Positions 35,793 through 45,681 of a DNA stretch of 64,000 nt are shown here, piece by piece (position 1 is the stretch's first letter; each line of letters opens with the position of its first letter). The stretch comes from an uncultured Flammeovirgaceae bacterium (GTDB lineage: Bacteria; Bacteroidota; Bacteroidia; Cytophagales; Cyclobacteriaceae): positions 59,300 through 123,299 of the forward strand of contig CAKZYA010000011.1 of NCBI GenBank assembly GCA_937883755.1. Reading direction: 5' to 3'. Under the pieces are notes generated by a model. The model saw only the letters and a list, made by a program, of their open reading frames with translations. It did not search any database and was not told the origin of the DNA. The position numbers were made by a program, and so were the translations under genes.

Positions 35793-38219
35793 ATGAAGTA
35801 TTCAAGGGCTTTTTTTACCGTACTACTCAGCGGGGGACTGATCGCATCAGCCTACAGCCAAAGTAAAAACAACGAAGTTTTTATTGAACAGGTAGGAGAA
35901 AATGACATTACGGTGGGGCAGGGCACCAGCGGTCTTGCCAAAAACAACACTGCCGTAGTTAAAGTAGAAGGGAATGACAATAGCGCCACAATAAGGCAAG
36001 GCATTGAAGGAGGAGAAGCCAATGGCAATACTGCTACCGTAGAGCAAACAGGAGATTTGAATAATGCTTTGATTCAACAGGCGTTTTCTGGTTCTACCAA
36101 AAATAGTGATGCCACTATAAAACAGGAAGGTAGTGGAAACAACAGCTCTATCAGACAAGGGTTCAATATCGAGAGAGACGGAAATACTGCAACAGCCCGG
36201 GTTAGTCAAGCTCAGATAGTAGTTGAAGGGGATAATAATGAAGGATCTATCATTCAAGGAAGTGGTGTTGGTACTTCTAAAAACGACGTAGCCTCAATTA
36301 CCACGAAAGGTACAAACAACTCTGCAACTATTGGGCAAGGGGCTTTTGGTTCTAGCTCAAGAAATACGGCTACCATAGACCAAGAAGGGCAAAGAAATAA
36401 TGCAGGTATTCGTCAGGGTAGAGGTAATGCTACTAACAATACTGCTGAAATAACGCAGGTAGGAAATCAAAACTACGCGGGTATTAATCTAGACCAGAGC
36501 GACGGGACATCCAAGAATAATAAAGCTTCTATTAACCAGGAAGGGGATAACAACTCGGTTGAATTTGCCCAGGGAGATGGCGTAGTTAAAGATAGTGAAG
36601 TTAGTATTAGCCAGATAGGAGTTCAAAACCAGGGAAGCTTCTTATTAGGAACTTCGGGAGAAGCTAAAGGCAACAATGCTGTAGTAACTCAGCAAGGCGA
36701 TGATAATCGGTTTAATGTGAGACAAGGTGTAGAGGCTGGTATAGCCAAGAACAATACTGCAATTTTAGGGCAAACAGGCAATGAAAATTCTCACAATATT
36801 AGTCAGGGAGTTAACCTTAGTGAAATAGAAGGAGAAGCTATATCCAGAAACAACATAGCCGAGATAACCGTCACAGGTAACTCCAATGCAGGTAGTATTT
36901 CTCAAGGTGCTGAAGTATCCGAATCCGTCGGTAACGTAGGTTTAATTACTACTGTTGGCAATTCAAATTCAGCAAGTATCGGACAAGGAGCATTTGCTAC
37001 TAGCAAAAACAATACGGCAACTATTGAGCAGATAGGAAGTGGTAACATAGGTTGGGTCAACCAAGGAGTTGCAACTGGCTTTACTTCAGCTATTGCGAAA
37101 AATAATGTGGCGGAGCTAAAGCAGGAAGGAGATAATAACTTTGTTCAGATACGGCAGGCATTTAATATCTCGGATGGCATCAGAACATCTAATAACAACA
37201 CTGCTCAAGTACATATCAATGGCGCCAATAACTTTGGCAATATTGGGCAAGGTGGTAAAAATAACCAAGTCATTGTTGATATACAGGGAAATAATAATGA
37301 AGCCATCATATCCAATGGTGCAAAGAATAATACTGCGAAAATTATCCAAGAAGGCGACGGAAATAGTACCGCTATGCTTCCTGGTAGATCTTCGGTCAAT
37401 AACAATACTGATGTAACTCAACTGGGTAACCGAAACGATGTACTTATTAATCTAGATGGCGGTGGGGCTGATGTTGATAAAAATAACCAGGCTGATATAG
37501 TGCAGGAGGGAAACAACAATTATATAGAATACCAGCAACGCAACGGTGTATTCAAGAACAACCGCCATACCTACAACCAGATTGGCGATAGAAACCAGGG
37601 AATCGTGAATCTAACAGTTTCAGGAGAGGTCATCAACAACACTGTTGACATCACTCAACACGGCGATGATAACCAGTTTACCGTAGATCAGGGTCTAAAC
37701 GAAGGTATTGCAAAAGATAACCTACTATCTATTTATCAGGAAGGGAACGAGAATAACTCAATTATATCTCAAGGCACAATGGGTGGGAAAGCCCAGGGCA
37801 ATGAGGCCGGAATAGAGCAGATCGGTATGAGCAATATGGCAACTATCCAGCAGGGTAATAACGCTAATACGCTCTTCAGCGAGGCCTACATTCTACAGCA
37901 AGGCAATAATCATTTTGCCGAAATTATGCAGATTGGTAAAAACAACGACATAAACCTTAAGCAAGACGGAACCGGGCATTCACTAATAAGTACCGTGAAC
38001 GGTCGCTCTAACCAGGTAGACATCCAACAGTATGGGGAGAACAACAGCATTGTGCAGGATTTAGTAGGTAACAATATGGACTACCAAATACTTCAGGAAG
38101 GAATCAATCTGGAGCTGCACCAGGTAGAGTATAACACGCTAGCCCCCGCTTACGAAGTACACCAGCAGGGTGAGAATATGAGCCTACGGATTGAGCAAGG
38201 TTGGGCTACCCCGCAATAG
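35793..38219 (+). CDS. giant curlin-repeat amyloid subunit
   Basis: 808 residues with a signal peptide ending near YSQ (residue 23). The rest is about 30 curlin-type units of roughly 21-30 residues with the pattern NNxAxIxQxGxxNxAxIxQG, close to the CsgA consensus S-x5-Q-x-G-x2-N-x-A-x3-Q. E. coli CsgA has only five such units in 151 residues. Units from about 36100-36840 resemble those from about 37100-37800 in order, showing an older 12-unit duplication. The protein presumably forms surface amyloid through CsgE, F and G encoded upstream. No shorter CsgA or CsgB is present in the window. Confidence 0.92.
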   Translation: MKYSRAFFTVLLSGGLIASAYSQSKNNEVFIEQVGENDITVGQGTSGLAKNNTAVVKVEGNDNSATIRQGIEGGEANGNTATVEQTGDLNNALIQQAFSGSTKNSDATIKQEGSGNNSSIRQGFNIERDGNTATARVSQAQIVVEGDNNEGSIIQGSGVGTSKNDVASITTKGTNNSATIGQGAFGSSSRNTATIDQEGQRNNAGIRQGRGNATNNTAEITQVGNQNYAGINLDQSDGTSKNNKASINQEGDNNSVEFAQGDGVVKDSEVSISQIGVQNQGSFLLGTSGEAKGNNAVVTQQGDDNRFNVRQGVEAGIAKNNTAILGQTGNENSHNISQGVNLSEIEGEAISRNNIAEITVTGNSNAGSISQGAEVSESVGNVGLITTVGNSNSASIGQGAFATSKNNTATIEQIGSGNIGWVNQGVATGFTSAIAKNNVAELKQEGDNNFVQIRQAFNISDGIRTSNNNTAQVHINGANNFGNIGQGGKNNQVIVDIQGNNNEAIISNGAKNNTAKIIQEGDGNSTAMLPGRSSVNNNTDVTQLGNRNDVLINLDGGGADVDKNNQADIVQEGNNNYIEYQQRNGVFKNNRHTYNQIGDRNQGIVNLTVSGEVINNTVDITQHGDDNQFTVDQGLNEGIAKDNLLSIYQEGNENNSIISQGTMGGKAQGNEAGIEQIGMSNMATIQQGNNANTLFSEAYILQQGNNHFAEIMQIGKNNDINLKQDGTGHSLISTVNGRSNQVDIQQYGENNSIVQDLVGNNMDYQILQEGINLELHQVEYNTLAPAYEVHQQGENMSLRIEQGWATPQ

Positions 38220-38270
38220 TAACACTCGGTATCAGCAGGGAACGTAGGTTAAGACATTTAACAATCAAAA

Positions 38271-38852
38271 ATGAGAAGTAGCAGTTTTAGGTGGCTAATA
38301 GTAATACTGTTAGCTGCCTGTCAGGAAAATACGATAGGTCTGGAGAGGGTCGGTAGTGTAGCAGGCACGGTAGTAAACAACAATTTTGAACTATTAGCTA
38401 ATGCTCAAATTACCACCGTGCCCGCCACTTCAGTAGTACTGAGCGATAGTGCGGGTGCCTTTACCATAGCAGGAATTGTTGAGGGAGAGTACACCCTATT
38501 TGCGGAGCAGGCCAACTACGAGCGTGCTTCACTCAAAGTAAATGTAATAGGAGATCAAACATCGCAGGCAGCATTTATACTGGATGCTATCCCCCCTACC
38601 TTTAGCCAGCTAAACGGAATAGTAGTAGATGCAGTGACCAACCAGACGTTATCCAACGTAAGTGTTACCACTAATCCGCCCACTTCGGCTTTGTTAACTA
38701 ACGAGTTGGGAAGAATATCAGTAGACTCAATACCAGAGGGTATTTATACGATTTTTGCGAAAAAAGCAGGCTACCAGACCGATAGTGTTACTATATCACT
38801 TTCGGCTGGACGTTCTAATCCTTTTGCACTTCCTTTATCTCCCAACCCCTAG
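38271..38852 (+). CDS. lipoprotein with two carboxypeptidase-regulatory-like domains
   Basis: 193 residues. The signal ends VILLAAC (Cys17). Two related beta-sandwich domains follow, about residues 27-105 (SVAGTVVNNNFELLANAQIT ... EGEYTLFAEQANYE) and 112-188 (LNGIVVDAVTNQTLSNVSVT ... EGIYTIFAKKAGYQ), both of the carboxypeptidase-regulatory-like type. The gene is 51 bases after the giant curlin in the same orientation, so it is probably the last gene of the curli operon. Its role is not known; a surface anchor or nucleator for the curlin is a reasonable inference, as no CsgB is present. Confidence 0.8.
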   Translation: MRSSSFRWLIVILLAACQENTIGLERVGSVAGTVVNNNFELLANAQITTVPATSVVLSDSAGAFTIAGIVEGEYTLFAEQANYERASLKVNVIGDQTSQAAFILDAIPPTFSQLNGIVVDAVTNQTLSNVSVTTNPPTSALLTNELGRISVDSIPEGIYTIFAKKAGYQTDSVTISLSAGRSNPFALPLSPNP

Positions 38853-38905
38853 GCCAAAGCTTGGGGTGAATCGACCGGACAAAAAATATACTCGGTGCGC
38901 TATCT

Positions 38906-39757
38906 CTATAAAGAAGGCCAGACTTCTGTCTTCTTAGATTGATGGACTGCTAGCATCTCAAAATGCTTCTCATCAGTCATATTTGAACGTCTAACTAATT
39001 TTAGTTCATTGAGTGAAGCGAAATCCTCCAAACGATAAAGCTCATAGCCAAAACCATTGATTGTATCAAATAAATCGTTTCGCTCTTCAATATTTAATCG
39101 TTTGTAGCATTCTACCATTAAGTGAGGCTTATATTCGCTTAAAATACCGGGCATTGTCTTCAGAATCTCTTTATCGTACCCTTCAGCGTCTACTTTTATG
39201 AGACTCAGGCGCGGTAGATCATCAGCGTAATTTTGCAATGGATATTTTTCTAGATTAACTCCCTTTACCTCTAGAGTATAATTATGACGATGGTTCTTCT
39301 TTTCTATCTGAGAAAGAAAACCACCGTTGCAGAAGGATGCATCCGAGTAGTTGAAAGTAAACGTACCTTCCTTATCAGTTGCTGCTAAACATAAAGGTAT
39401 AATGTTGGTACTATCGGGATTGAGCGAAGCGTTTTTTTCAAGTATTTTATATACATATCGGTTAGGCTCCAACCCAAGAACTAGTCCAGTTTTTCCTACT
39501 GCCAGTGCCATTGGAACGGTAGTGTCACCCGTATGCGCCCCTATGTCGATGATCATTACTCCTTCAGATGATAACCTGCGGTAGAAATCAATATTGGATT
39601 TAGTTACTTTCTTTGGTATATCAGATGGGTGTAACCACTGAGTGTACTCTACTTCGCCTATATCATCTATCTGAAATGTATCTATCTTATGACCATATTC
39701 TTGGAAAGTCCGCTTTCGCTTCCGTTTTTCTAACTTCTTCTTTACGTAGTTGATCAT
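38906..39757 (-). CDS. FkbM-family SAM-dependent methyltransferase
   Basis: 283 residues. The FkbM features are IDIGAHTGDTTVPMA (SAM-binding loop), VLGLEPNRYVYKILEKN, and LIKVDAEGYDKEIL, the family's post-motif region. It O-methylates a sugar or other small molecule; the substrate cannot be named. The gene is convergent with the curli lipoprotein and separate from metH. Its N-terminus is strongly basic (KKKLEKRKRKR), possibly membrane- or polyanion-associating. Confidence 0.88.
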   Translation of the reverse strand: MINYVKKKLEKRKRKRTFQEYGHKIDTFQIDDIGEVEYTQWLHPSDIPKKVTKSNIDFYRRLSSEGVMIIDIGAHTGDTTVPMALAVGKTGLVLGLEPNRYVYKILEKNASLNPDSTNIIPLCLAATDKEGTFTFNYSDASFCNGGFLSQIEKKNHRHNYTLEVKGVNLEKYPLQNYADDLPRLSLIKVDAEGYDKEILKTMPGILSEYKPHLMVECYKRLNIEERNDLFDTINGFGYELYRLEDFASLNELKLVRRSNMTDEKHFEMLAVHQSKKTEVWPSL

Positions 39758-39842
39758 TGAGATGTAGTGTACATTATGACTATGACTCCTTACTTTTCGT
39801 GGTAAGCAAGTTAAAAAGCTATGGTAATAAAAGAAATATTAA

Positions 39843-42599
39843 TCAGTCTTCTAAGTAAGGACTGAGCCATTTGCGACAAACTTCCAATGGCATACTTTTA
39901 CGTTGAGCATAGTCCTTGAGTTGGTCTTCATCAATACGGGAAATGCCGAAGTAACGAGATTGCGGATGAGAGAAATACCAACCACTTACCGAGGCTGCCG
40001 GGAACATAGCGAAGTTCTCGGTCAGAGAGATTCCGGTATTTTCGGTAACATTGAGGAGCGAAAATAGCGTTTCCTTTTCGGTATGATCGGGACAAGCTGG
40101 GTAGCCAGGGGCGGGACGAATACCCATGTATTTTTCGCGGATTAGTGCCTCGTTGTCTAGCTCCTCATCAGGAGCATAGCCCCAGAATTCGCGACGCACC
40201 CGGCGATGCATCAGCTCAGCGAAGGCTTCGGCAAAGCGATCCGCCAAAGCTTTTACCATGATCGAGTTATAGTCGTCGTGGTCAGCCTCGAAGCGTTTAG
40301 CAATTTCTTCGGAGCCTACTCCCGTTGTTACGGCAAAACCACCTACGTAGTCAGCTACTTCAGTGTCTTTGGGAGCGACAAAATCCGCTAAGCAGAAATA
40401 CTCTTTGCCCGCTGCTTTTTTAGTTTGTTGGCGGAGATGGTGCAGTGTAACTAAATGCTGGCTACGGTCTTCTCCATCTTCAGTAGAGTGATAGAGTTCA
40501 ACATCATCGCAGCGCACGGTGTTGGCGGGGAAGAAACCAATGACTGCATTCGCCGTAATCCATTTCTCCTGAATCATTTTCTCTAGCATTTCCTGGGCAT
40601 CAGCATAGAGCGATCGGGCTTCCTTTCCCACAATTTCATCGTCTAGAATATTCGGAAATTTTCCAGCTAGCTCCCAAGTCATGAAAAACGGGGTCCAGTC
40701 AATATAGCTGGCAATCTCTTCCAGCGGATATTCTTTAAAAACCTTAGTCCCTAAAAACTGAGGTTTCTTCACTTCTCGATCAGACCAATCGGTTTGAAAT
40801 TTATTGGCTCGGGTTTCCGCTAAGGGGGTGAAAGCTTTGCGGGTTTTCTTTCCAGCGTGGCGGTCGCGCATCTGCTGGTATTCTTCCTGAACTTTCTGTT
40901 TAAAACCATCACGAGCTTCTCTATTAAGCAAGTTACTCGCTACCGGTACCGAGCGGGAAGCATCCAAAACGTGGATAACTCCACTCTGATAACTTGGTTC
41001 AATTTTTACGGCCGTATGAATTTTGGAAGTAGTCGCACCGCCAATCAATAGTGGAGTGGTAAACCCTTGCTCATCCATCAGTTTAGCCACGTTTACCATC
41101 TCATCTAGTGAAGGAGTAATGAGACCACTCAAACCGATAATGTCTACATTCTCTTCGCGGGCTTTATCCAGAATTTTCTGGGCGGGAACCATCACGCCCA
41201 TATCAATCACGTCGTAGTTGTTGCAGCCCAACACTACGGCAACGATATTTTTACCGATGTCGTGGACATCGCCCTTCACAGTAGCGAGTAGAATCTTGCC
41301 CTTACTTTGAGGAGTACCATTATCACCCGATGCTAATTTTTCTTCTTCTATAAAAGGAATGAGGTAGGCAACGGCTTTCTTCATCACACGAGCACTCTTC
41401 ACCACCTGGGGCAAAAACATTTTTCCGGCACCAAATAAGTCACCGACTACGTTCATTCCGTCCATCAGTGGGCCTTCAATTACCTGGATGGGTCGTTCAA
41501 ATTGGTGACGGGCTTCTTCTACATCTTCTTCAGCAAACTCAGCAATCCCTTTAACTAGTGCGTGTTCCAGTCGCTTTTCTACAGGTTCGCGTCGCCAGGA
41601 GTCATCGGCTTTCTTTTTCTCTTTCCCGTTGCCTCTCACTTGCTCAGCAAAATCAATCAGGCGTTCAGTAGCGTCATCACGACGGTCGAGCAGTACGTCT
41701 TCAATGCGTTCCAGTAGGTCTTTCGGAATATCATCGTATACCTCCAACATGGTGGGGTTGACAATACCCATATCCATTCCGGATCGCTTGGCGTGGTACA
41801 AAAAGGCCGAGTGCATTGCTTCGCGCACCGTGTTATTGCCTCGGAAGGAGAACGATACGTTGCTCACCCCACCGCTTACGTGGACTCCGGGTAGATTTTC
41901 GCGCGCCCATTTGGTGGCCAGAAAAAAGTCCAGTGCATTACGGCGGTGTTCTTCCATCCCGGTAGCTACCGGGAAAATATTTAGATCGAGAATGATGTCT
42001 TGAGGCGGAAAGTTTACTTTGTTGACGAGTACGTCATAAGAACGCTGGGCGATTTCAATCCGGCGGTCGTAGTTATCAGCTTGACCATCTTCATCAAAGG
42101 CCATTACAATAACCGCTGCTCCGTACTTACGGATAAGCTTAGCCTGCCGGATAAACTCTTCTTCCCCCTCTTTCAAGCTAATAGAATTTACCACGGACTT
42201 TCCTTGTACTACTTTCAGCCCAGCCTCAATAATATGCCATTTAGAAGAATCGATCATGAAGGGAACTCGAGCAATATCTGGCTCGGAAGAAATCAGGTTG
42301 ACGAACTTCACCATACAGGCTTCCCCATCCAGCATTCCGTCATCCATATTGATGTCGATGATCTGGGCACCGTTCTCTACCTGATCACGAGCTACTTCAA
42401 TAGCTTCTTCGTACTTCTCCTCAGCAATGAGTCGGGCAAATTTTCGTGATCCGGTCACATTGGTTCGTTCGCCAATATTTACAAAGCCAGTATGCTCATT
42501 AACTACCAATGGTTCCAAGCCACTGAGGCGCAATGGTGGTAGGCTAGCACTAGATAAGACCTGAGCTACCAAAGTATCTTCTAGCGAAGTAGTTGACAT
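39843..42599 (-). CDS. metH: cobalamin-dependent methionine synthase, pterin/cobalamin/activation half
   Basis: 918 residues, the C-terminal half of MetH as a separate protein. It has the pterin-binding domain ([19 protein letters not shown]), a cap, the cobalamin domain with [18 protein letters not shown] (D-x-H-x-x-G, the lower axial His) and the SAM-binding activation domain ([16 protein letters not shown]). It methylates homocysteine to methionine using methyl-tetrahydrofolate and B12, but needs the homocysteine half encoded upstream. It starts 15 bases after that gene ends, so they are co-transcribed. Confidence 0.97.
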   Translation of the reverse strand: MSTTSLEDTLVAQVLSSASLPPLRLSGLEPLVVNEHTGFVNIGERTNVTGSRKFARLIAEEKYEEAIEVARDQVENGAQIIDINMDDGMLDGEACMVKFVNLISSEPDIARVPFMIDSSKWHIIEAGLKVVQGKSVVNSISLKEGEEEFIRQAKLIRKYGAAVIVMAFDEDGQADNYDRRIEIAQRSYDVLVNKVNFPPQDIILDLNIFPVATGMEEHRRNALDFFLATKWARENLPGVHVSGGVSNVSFSFRGNNTVREAMHSAFLYHAKRSGMDMGIVNPTMLEVYDDIPKDLLERIEDVLLDRRDDATERLIDFAEQVRGNGKEKKKADDSWRREPVEKRLEHALVKGIAEFAEEDVEEARHQFERPIQVIEGPLMDGMNVVGDLFGAGKMFLPQVVKSARVMKKAVAYLIPFIEEEKLASGDNGTPQSKGKILLATVKGDVHDIGKNIVAVVLGCNNYDVIDMGVMVPAQKILDKAREENVDIIGLSGLITPSLDEMVNVAKLMDEQGFTTPLLIGGATTSKIHTAVKIEPSYQSGVIHVLDASRSVPVASNLLNREARDGFKQKVQEEYQQMRDRHAGKKTRKAFTPLAETRANKFQTDWSDREVKKPQFLGTKVFKEYPLEEIASYIDWTPFFMTWELAGKFPNILDDEIVGKEARSLYADAQEMLEKMIQEKWITANAVIGFFPANTVRCDDVELYHSTEDGEDRSQHLVTLHHLRQQTKKAAGKEYFCLADFVAPKDTEVADYVGGFAVTTGVGSEEIAKRFEADHDDYNSIMVKALADRFAEAFAELMHRRVRREFWGYAPDEELDNEALIREKYMGIRPAPGYPACPDHTEKETLFSLLNVTENTGISLTENFAMFPAASVSGWYFSHPQSRYFGISRIDEDQLKDYAQRKSMPLEVCRKWLSPYLED

Positions 42600-42614
42600 A
42601 AAGCAGTAGTAGAA

Positions 42615-43643
42615 TTATACAGTAACAAGAGTGCTCGAGTGAGTTACCGCGCGCGGCGCATATTTTTCAGCCATTCGGGCAATTGCCTGAATGTGCTCGG
42701 GAGTGGTGCCACAGCAGCCACCTACAATATTCAAGTATCCTTTCTGAGCGAATTCCTCAATCTCGGTAGCCATTTCCTCGGGGGTTTGATCGTATTCCCC
42801 GAACTCATTCGGCAGACCTGCATTGGGGTGTGCCGTCACTAGACAATGGGCATGACGCGATAGTTCGCGCAAATAAGGCTGTAAATCCTTCGCCCCTAAA
42901 GCGCAGTTCAGACCAACACTAAACAAGTCGCCGTGCATAATGGAATTCCAGAAAGCCTCAGTAGTCTGCCCCGACAAAGTGCGCCCACTAGCATCGGTAA
43001 TCGTACCAGAAACCATAATCGGTAGCATTCGCTGGTTTTCTTCAAAGTAGGTTTGAATGGCAAACAAAGCTGCTTTCGCATTCAGTGTATCGAACACGGT
43101 TTCTACCAATAGCATATCAATCCCTCCTTCTACTAATCCGGTAATTTGCTCGTGATACGCTTCAACTAGCTCATCAAAAGTAACCGCCCGGTAACCAGGA
43201 TCATTTACATCAGGTGACAAAGAGGCAGTTTTGTTGGTTGGACCTAAGGAGCCAGCTACAAACCGAGGTTTGTGTGGTTCACGGGCGGTAAATTCATCTG
43301 CCACCTCTCGGGCAATTTTGGCTGATTGAAAGTTAATATCATAGACTAGATATTCTAATCCATAATCGGCCTGGGCGATAGAGGTACTGCTAAAGGTATT
43401 GGTTTCGGCAATATCAGCTCCCGCCGCAAAGTATTCCTGATGAATTTCACGTATAATATCCGGTCGCGTAACTGATAAAAGATCATTGTTGCCTTGTAAT
43501 GGATGCGCGTGATCTTTTAGATCCTCGTTACGAAAATCATCTTCCGTCAGCTTATAGCGCTGAATCATAGTGCCCATTGCACCGTCTAAAATCAGAATAC
43601 GTTCCTGCGCTAACGCTAGTAATTGTTCTTCCCGCGAATTCAT
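42615..43643 (-). CDS. metH: methionine synthase, homocysteine-binding half
   Basis: 342 residues. This is the homocysteine S-methyltransferase barrel of MetH, with [13 protein letters not shown], the zinc ligand in GLNCALGA and the paired-Cys motif [11 protein letters not shown]. It ends after the barrel, where a normal MetH continues into the pterin domain, which is encoded by the next gene. Splitting at this interdomain linker is known in other Bacteroidota. No B12 or SAM riboswitch is evident in the 195 bases upstream. Confidence 0.96.
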   Translation of the reverse strand: MNSREEQLLALAQERILILDGAMGTMIQRYKLTEDDFRNEDLKDHAHPLQGNNDLLSVTRPDIIREIHQEYFAAGADIAETNTFSSTSIAQADYGLEYLVYDINFQSAKIAREVADEFTAREPHKPRFVAGSLGPTNKTASLSPDVNDPGYRAVTFDELVEAYHEQITGLVEGGIDMLLVETVFDTLNAKAALFAIQTYFEENQRMLPIMVSGTITDASGRTLSGQTTEAFWNSIMHGDLFSVGLNCALGAKDLQPYLRELSRHAHCLVTAHPNAGLPNEFGEYDQTPEEMATEIEEFAQKGYLNIVGGCCGTTPEHIQAIARMAEKYAPRAVTHSSTLVTV

Positions 43644-43880
43644 AAGAAATTGGTCTAACTCGAATTGCTAATTTACTGTAATTTTGCTAAATTATTCTAC
43701 TGTTGGCTGCTAACCACTTTAATTATGGCTCGAGTTTATTGCTAAATAGATAAAATATGAAAGTGTACTCAATAAGCAGCAGCCGATATAACCTAAATTA
43801 TCCAAAATTCATTCGTTGAAGTACCTTTTTATTAATGGTTGAGTAAATCAATATCGGGTAATTTGCGTTCTAGTGTAACT

Positions 43881-44768
43881 ATGGGGGAGATAAAAGCGAT
43901 ACAGATACCGTTTCGGCTTTTTCATTGGACCAAGGGGTTTGCTAAGCTTACGCGGGTGCATAACCTACTTTTTCTGGCGCTGACGCAATACTTCGTAGCC
44001 TACTTTCTGGTTGATGTCCATCATGGTGAGAAAGCCTACCTCACTGATATACGTCTGTTTCTTTTGGTCTTTTCTACCGTATGTATTGCAGCAGCAGGGT
44101 ATATGATCAACGATTATTATGATGTTAAGATTGACCTAATTAACAAACCCCAGCGAGTGGTAGTAGGCACTACCTTGAAACGACGCTACGTCATGGCTGG
44201 ACACGTAGCACTCTCGCTCTTTGGTATTTTTGTGGGCTTTTTACTCTCTTGGGAAGTAGGAGTGATTCACTGCGGAAGTGTGTTTTTACTGTGGCTACAC
44301 TCTAATCACCTGAAGCGGATTCCCTTCATCGGAAACTTAATTATCGCCTCTCTATCTGGGTTAGCGGTGGCTTTAATAGGTATTTATTATTACGAGCATA
44401 AATTTTTGGTATTTACGTATGCAGTGTTTGCCTTTGCCATCTCGCTGGTACGGGAAATTGTGAAAGATATGGAGGATGTTCCTGGTGACCAGACCTTTGG
44501 CTGTCGGACGCTACCAGTAGCGTGGGGCATTCATCGTACCAAAATACTGCTGTACGTACTATCTGCCATTTTCATCTTTTTGCTATTTTTCCTCTCTGGA
44601 AAGCTGGGTAACCAAACGCTTATCAACTACTTTCTTCTTCTAATTATCCCCATTACCCTTTTTATTATCCGCTTAGTTCAAGCTGATACTCGCCGTGAAT
44701 TTGCCCTACTGAATAGCTTCTGTAAACTGCTAATACTGAGCGGTATCATTAGTATGGTGTTTTTCTAA
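43881..44768 (+). CDS. UbiA-family prenyltransferase
   Basis: 295 residues from the ATG at 43881; a TTG 42 bases upstream would add a non-homologous tail. Eight or nine hydrophobic helices are present, with the two acidic motifs NDYYDVKIDLINKPQR and KDMEDVPGD that bind the prenyl diphosphate through magnesium. Members transfer a prenyl chain to an aromatic ring (quinone synthesis) or to glycerol-phosphate; in Bacteroidota such genes are often annotated geranylgeranylglycerol-phosphate transferases. I cannot tell which applies. It lies upstream of purN but with a 101-base gap. Confidence 0.88.
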   Translation: MGEIKAIQIPFRLFHWTKGFAKLTRVHNLLFLALTQYFVAYFLVDVHHGEKAYLTDIRLFLLVFSTVCIAAAGYMINDYYDVKIDLINKPQRVVVGTTLKRRYVMAGHVALSLFGIFVGFLLSWEVGVIHCGSVFLLWLHSNHLKRIPFIGNLIIASLSGLAVALIGIYYYEHKFLVFTYAVFAFAISLVREIVKDMEDVPGDQTFGCRTLPVAWGIHRTKILLYVLSAIFIFLLFFLSGKLGNQTLINYFLLLIIPITLFIIRLVQADTRREFALLNSFCKLLILSGIISMVFF

Positions 44769-44787
44769 CATTGGTGTTATTGTAGCT

Positions 44788-44811
44788 TTGAACACTTGAA
44801 CACTTGAACAC
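44788..44811 (+). repeat. octamer tandem repeat (TTGAACAC x3) before purN
   Basis: Three exact copies of TTGAACAC, followed by a degenerate stretch rich in AACAC words up to about 44850. The surrounding intergenic DNA has low complexity. Similar words occur (reverse strand) at about 15905-15925, suggesting a dispersed simple repeat. Confidence 0.6.
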
Positions 44812-44856
44812 TACTACCGAGCACTACAACACCATAATACTCTAACACAAAGTCTG

Positions 44857-44864
44857 TATATTTG
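44857..44864 (+). promoter_or_regulatory. candidate -7 element of purN, leaderless arrangement
   Basis: TATATTTG, a perfect TAnnTTTG, ends 5 bases before the purN ATG. No TTTG is seen 19 bases upstream. If functional, transcription would begin at or within the start codon. Confidence 0.45.
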
Positions 44865-44869
44865 TCCGC

Positions 44870-45445
44870 ATGAAACAATTGGCGGTTTTTGCTTCGGGTA
44901 ATGGTACCAATGCGGAGAAGATCTTTGAGCAATTTCGCAATCATGCTACTATCGAGGTGGCAGTGCTATTTACAAATAACTCCAAAGCCGGAGTGATTGA
45001 CCGGGCAAACCGCTTTAAGATTCCAATAGAAATCTTTGATAAACCCACACTGACCAAAACCGATAAAGTATTGAATAAGCTACGTGAATATCAGGTGGAT
45101 TGGATCGCTTTGGCTGGTTTCATGCTGTTAGTACCACCTAGCTTAGTTGAGGCTTTTCCGAACCGGATTATCAATATTCATCCGGCATTACTACCTGCCT
45201 ACGGGGGAAAAGGGATGTACGGAATGAACGTGCACCGAGCAGTAGTAGAGTCTAAGGAGCCTGCAACGGGTATTACCATTCACTATGTGAACGAGCAGTA
45301 TGACGATGGAGCAGTGATTTTTCAGGCTAGTTGCCCTATCAACTCGGAAGATACTGCCGAAACCGTCGCCCAAAAAGTACACCAACTAGAATATCAATAC
45401 TATCCGCAAATTATTGAAGAAACAATGGGTAAATATGAGATATGA
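44870..45445 (+). CDS. purN: phosphoribosylglycinamide formyltransferase
   Basis: 191 residues. Family features are VFASGNGTNAEKIFEQF at the N-terminus (GAR-binding loop), LAGFMLLVPPSLV, the catalytic IINIHPALLPAYGGKG, and the GITIHYVNEQYDDGAVIF folate loop with its Asp. It formylates GAR using 10-formyl-tetrahydrofolate in purine synthesis. It precedes purH, another folate-dependent step of the same pathway, by about 240 bases. Confidence 0.97.
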   Translation: MKQLAVFASGNGTNAEKIFEQFRNHATIEVAVLFTNNSKAGVIDRANRFKIPIEIFDKPTLTKTDKVLNKLREYQVDWIALAGFMLLVPPSLVEAFPNRIINIHPALLPAYGGKGMYGMNVHRAVVESKEPATGITIHYVNEQYDDGAVIFQASCPINSEDTAETVAQKVHQLEYQYYPQIIEETMGKYEI

Positions 45446-45681
45446 AATGTGAAAAACGGAGAATGAAAAAAGAGTGAACGGTTGAGGTACTGGGAGAGAT
45501 GAACAATGTACAACTCATAATTTTCATTTTTTCTCGCCGAATGACCGACGACCAAGGGTTAATTTCTAACACCCAACACCTAATCTCAATATTAATGACC
45601 CGTAACAATATAACAATCAACAATTTAGCCATCTAACAATTGAACCGCGCGGCGGTCGCTATCAAGCAAATCATCATACTT

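Noticed and set aside
35793..38219. Curlin gene read as an RTX or hemagglutinin-type repeat protein
   Set aside because: The units have the Q-x-G-x-x-N-x-A pattern of curlin and the gene follows csgEFG; no GGxGxDxxx nonapeptides occur.
43644..43880. Riboswitch upstream of metH or of the UbiA gene
   Set aside because: I looked for conserved SAM or cobalamin riboswitch cores and paired elements and saw none.
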